Source of the DNA: Sulfurovum sp.
GTDB lineage: Bacteria; Campylobacterota; Campylobacteria; Campylobacterales; Sulfurovaceae
Assembly (NCBI GenBank): GCA_027066595.1
Contig: JAMONG010000201.1
Span: 1 to 8,598 of the forward strand
Length of the DNA stretch: 8,598 nt
Reading direction: 5' to 3'
Of this stretch, positions 7,247-8,598 are shown one piece after another; position 1 is the first letter of the stretch, and each line of letters begins with the position of its first letter. Position numbers and translations under genes: made by a program. The notes under the pieces were generated by a model that saw nothing but the letters and a program-made list of their open reading frames with translations, did no database searches and was not told where the DNA came from.

Positions 7247-7248
7247 GA
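7245..7248 (+). promoter_or_regulatory. Ribosome binding site supporting a TTG start
   Basis: AGGA overlaps the crcB stop and lies six bases before TTG at 7255. The first in-frame ATG, at 7270, is 21 bases away and has no site of its own, so TTG is the better start. Confidence 0.5.
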
Positions 7249-7254
7249 AAAACA

Positions 7255-7515
7255 TTGTTAACACTTAGCATGGAAATAGAAAAACACATCAAAAAGCTGG
7301 TAAATCCTCTTAAAAATGAAGATGAACTACTCGAATCACTTAAACTCAAACTCACCAAAAAAGAGCTAAAACTTCTTAAGGCATGGGCAGAAGGTACAGA
7401 CATAAATACTTTACAAAAAGAGCTTAACCTAGATGAGGAACGCTATACCCAACTCTCCACAAAACTCATCAAAAAGCTTAACCAAGAGAAGACAAAACAG
7501 GCTATTTGTATTTAA
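7255..7515 (+). CDS. Small helical protein with sigma-region-4/LuxR-like helix-turn-helix (hypothetical)
   Basis: No named family was recognised. The 86-residue protein is highly charged and predicted helical, with no signal peptide or membrane segment. Residues 33-79 (LTKKELKLLKAWAEG, then DINTLQKELNLDEERYTQL) have the spacing of the helix-turn-helix in sigma region 4 and LuxR-type regulators (the 'LTxxExxvLxxxaeG ... I...L.....V...l....kL' pattern), so DNA binding is possible. The N-terminal 30 residues are a short helical extension. It begins with TTG, eight bases after crcB, and is the last gene of the operon. An ATG at 7270 would give 81 residues. It could instead be a degenerate fold or a protein-binding helical bundle. 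Confidence 0.7.
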   Translation: MLTLSMEIEKHIKKLVNPLKNEDELLESLKLKLTKKELKLLKAWAEGTDINTLQKELNLDEERYTQLSTKLIKKLNQEKTKQAICI

Positions 7516-7523
7516 GATAACTT

Positions 7524-7532
7524 TGATATATT
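7524..7532 (+). promoter_or_regulatory. Candidate extended -10 element before the permease gene
   Basis: TGATATATT fits an extended -10 (TG-n-TATATT) and would start transcription near 7539, leaving a very short leader before the AAGGA ribosome site at 7541-7545. The 36-bp gap to the previous gene also allows simple read-through from the operon. Confidence 0.3.
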
Positions 7533-7551
7533 CTAACGATAAGGATATACA

Positions 7552-8598
7552 ATGGAAATCACTCATTTTTTAGAAGCACTCTGGCAGCTTAGTCTTGCCA
7601 TGGCTCCCTATATACTTTTTGGCTTACTTTTTGCAGGCTTACTTCATGAGCTAGTACCAGATAGTATCGTCACTAAACATTTAGGAAAAGACAATGTCTC
7701 TTCTGTACTTAAATCTACCATTTTTGGCATCCCTCTTCCTGTCTGTTCTTGTGGTGTCATCCCTCTTGCTACTTCCATTAAAAAATCTGGAGCATCTAAG
7801 GGTGCAACACTTTCGTTTCTTATCTCTACGCCTATTACTGGTGTAGATTCTATTATGGCAACGTACGGCATCTTTGGGTGGATATTTACCGTGTATCGTG
7901 CCATCACCTCTATGATAATAGCCATGGTAGCAGGTATACTTACCAATATCTTTGACAAAGAAGAAACAAATGAGATACAACAAAGGGTAGATAATAAGGT
8001 ATCTACCCCTACATTCTCAACATTAAAACCCATAGGGGCAGATTCTATATCTGCCCTCAATATAAAAGAAAAATCATGTGATACAGGTATAAGTTCTTGT
8101 TGTTCAAGTGCCAGCAATGAAAAGAAAAAGTTTTCATTTATGGGTGCGATGAAGTATGCCTTTGGTACTTTACTTGGTGATATTGCTAAGCCACTCTTTT
8201 GGGGTCTCATCTTGGGTGCACTCATCACGGTAGCCATCCCTGATAATCTTGCAGAACTACTCTCAGACAACTCATGGCTCTCTTACCTTTTGGTTATCAT
8301 TATCGCAGTACCTATGTATGTATGTGCCACAGCATCGTTACCCATAGCAGCAGGGCTTATGCTAAGTGGAGTGAGTGCTGGTGCAGCGTTTGTCTTTTTA
8401 TCTGCTGGACCTGCAACTAACACTGTCACCATCGGTGTGGTAAAAAAGATGCTTGGCACAAAGTCTCTCATCATCTACCTTGGAAGCATCATCATAGGAA
8501 GCATACTCTTTGGACTAGGACTTGACTACATCTTCGATGCCTCTGCCATAGACCCCACAACACTCATACATATGGACAAAGAGGGAGGCATCATGGCA
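7552..8598 (+). CDS. Permease of the SO_0444/ArsP-like (DUF318) family, probable metal efflux; 3' end cut by window
   Basis: The frame is open for 349 codons to the window edge. AAGGA at 7541-7545 supports the ATG at 7552. The family's paired half-site motifs are clear: PLPVCSCGVIPLA (61-73, Cys65 and Cys67) with STPITGVDSI (92-101) in the first half, and PMYVCATASLPIAAGLM (254-270, Cys258) with SAGPATN (284-290) in the second. About eight membrane segments are visible, four on each side of a cytoplasmic loop (about 134-195). The loop carries Cys176, Cys183 and Cys184 in a CDTGISSCCSS stretch that could bind metal. Family members are annotated as Cu/Zn efflux (SO_0444) or organoarsenical (ArsP) transporters; the substrate here is not known. 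Loop residues about 145-169 are encoded by two palindromic repeats that look inserted in frame. Confidence 0.88.
   Translation, partial: MEITHFLEALWQLSLAMAPYILFGLLFAGLLHELVPDSIVTKHLGKDNVSSVLKSTIFGIPLPVCSCGVIPLATSIKKSGASKGATLSFLISTPITGVDSIMATYGIFGWIFTVYRAITSMIIAMVAGILTNIFDKEETNEIQQRVDNKVSTPTFSTLKPIGADSISALNIKEKSCDTGISSCCSSASNEKKKFSFMGAMKYAFGTLLGDIAKPLFWGLILGALITVAIPDNLAELLSDNSWLSYLLVIIIAVPMYVCATASLPIAAGLMLSGVSAGAAFVFLSAGPATNTVTIGVVKKMLGTKSLIIYLGSIIIGSILFGLGLDYIFDASAIDPTTLIHMDKEGGIMA
7984..8011 (-). repeat. Palindromic repeat unit A (inverted orientation), inside permease gene
   Basis: GGGTAGATA (7985-7993) and TATCTACCC (8000-8008) form a perfect 9-bp inverted repeat around a 6-base loop. Read on the minus strand, the unit has the form TAGGGGTAGAT, loop, ATCTACCCT, matching unit B at 8033-8057. 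It is not followed by a T-run and lies inside an open frame, so it is not a terminator. Confidence 0.75.
8033..8057 (+). repeat. Palindromic repeat unit B (direct orientation), inside permease gene
   Basis: GGGCAGAT (8036-8043) and ATCTGCCC (8049-8056) form a perfect 8-bp inverted repeat around TCTAT. With flanks it has the form TAGGGGCAGAT, loop, ATCTGCCCT. Against unit A, the left arm matches at 10 of 11 positions and the right arm at 8 of 9; the two differences pair with each other (T-A in A, C-G in B). The units face each other head to head across about 21 bases. Confidence 0.75.

Noticed and set aside
7985..8008. Strong hairpin considered as an intrinsic terminator
   Set aside because: No T-run follows and the permease frame continues through it with conserved motifs on both sides.
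7644..8270. A 208-codon open frame on the minus strand
   Set aside because: It lies antisense to the permease, whose motifs (CSCG, SAGPATN) are unmistakable on the plus strand; its peptide resembles no family and it has no ribosome site.

Overview
The window looks like chromosomal core sequence from a Campylobacterota (epsilonproteobacterial) bacterium, most like the Sulfurovum/Sulfurimonas group. The evidence is the AT-rich DNA, the protein style, and the gene order ctp-purC-purS-purQ-(unknown secreted protein)-plsC-crcB. From memory, the same order occurs in Campylobacter jejuni around Cj0511-Cj0517; no search was run. No phage, transposase, integrase or CRISPR array is visible.

Left part (1-2021): a partial minus-strand gene for a PgeF/YfiH-type protein (peptidoglycan editing factor / purine nucleoside phosphorylase family) runs off the left edge. 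It is divergent from rodA, the SEDS peptidoglycan glycosyltransferase, across a 62-bp spacer where -10 elements for the two directions overlap. A tRNA with a CAU anticodon and encoded CCA end follows rodA on the same strand.

Middle (2169-7515): a tightly packed plus-strand run of eight genes: secreted carboxy-terminal protease (S41), purC, purS, purQ, an unrecognised membrane-anchored periplasmic protein with a C-terminal SH3-like domain, plsC, crcB and a small helix-turn-helix-like protein with a TTG start. Most junctions abut or overlap (0-nt, 4-nt, 1-nt, 23-nt and 35-nt junctions), so this is probably one operon. It joins purine synthesis (SAICAR synthase and two subunits of FGAM synthase, with purL elsewhere) to envelope functions and fluoride export.

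Right part (7552-8598): a permease of the SO_0444 / ArsP-like (DUF318) type, probably a metal efflux protein, runs open off the right edge. Its large cytoplasmic loop is partly encoded by two related palindromes in opposite orientation (7984-8011 and 8033-8057). They share arms of the form TAGGGG-Y-AGAT / ATCT-R-CCCT and differ by a paired T-A to C-G change. This looks like a REP-doublet-like (REPIN-like) or RPE-like palindromic element read in frame as protein, and it is the most unusual thing in the window. Everything else reads as well-kept core genome.
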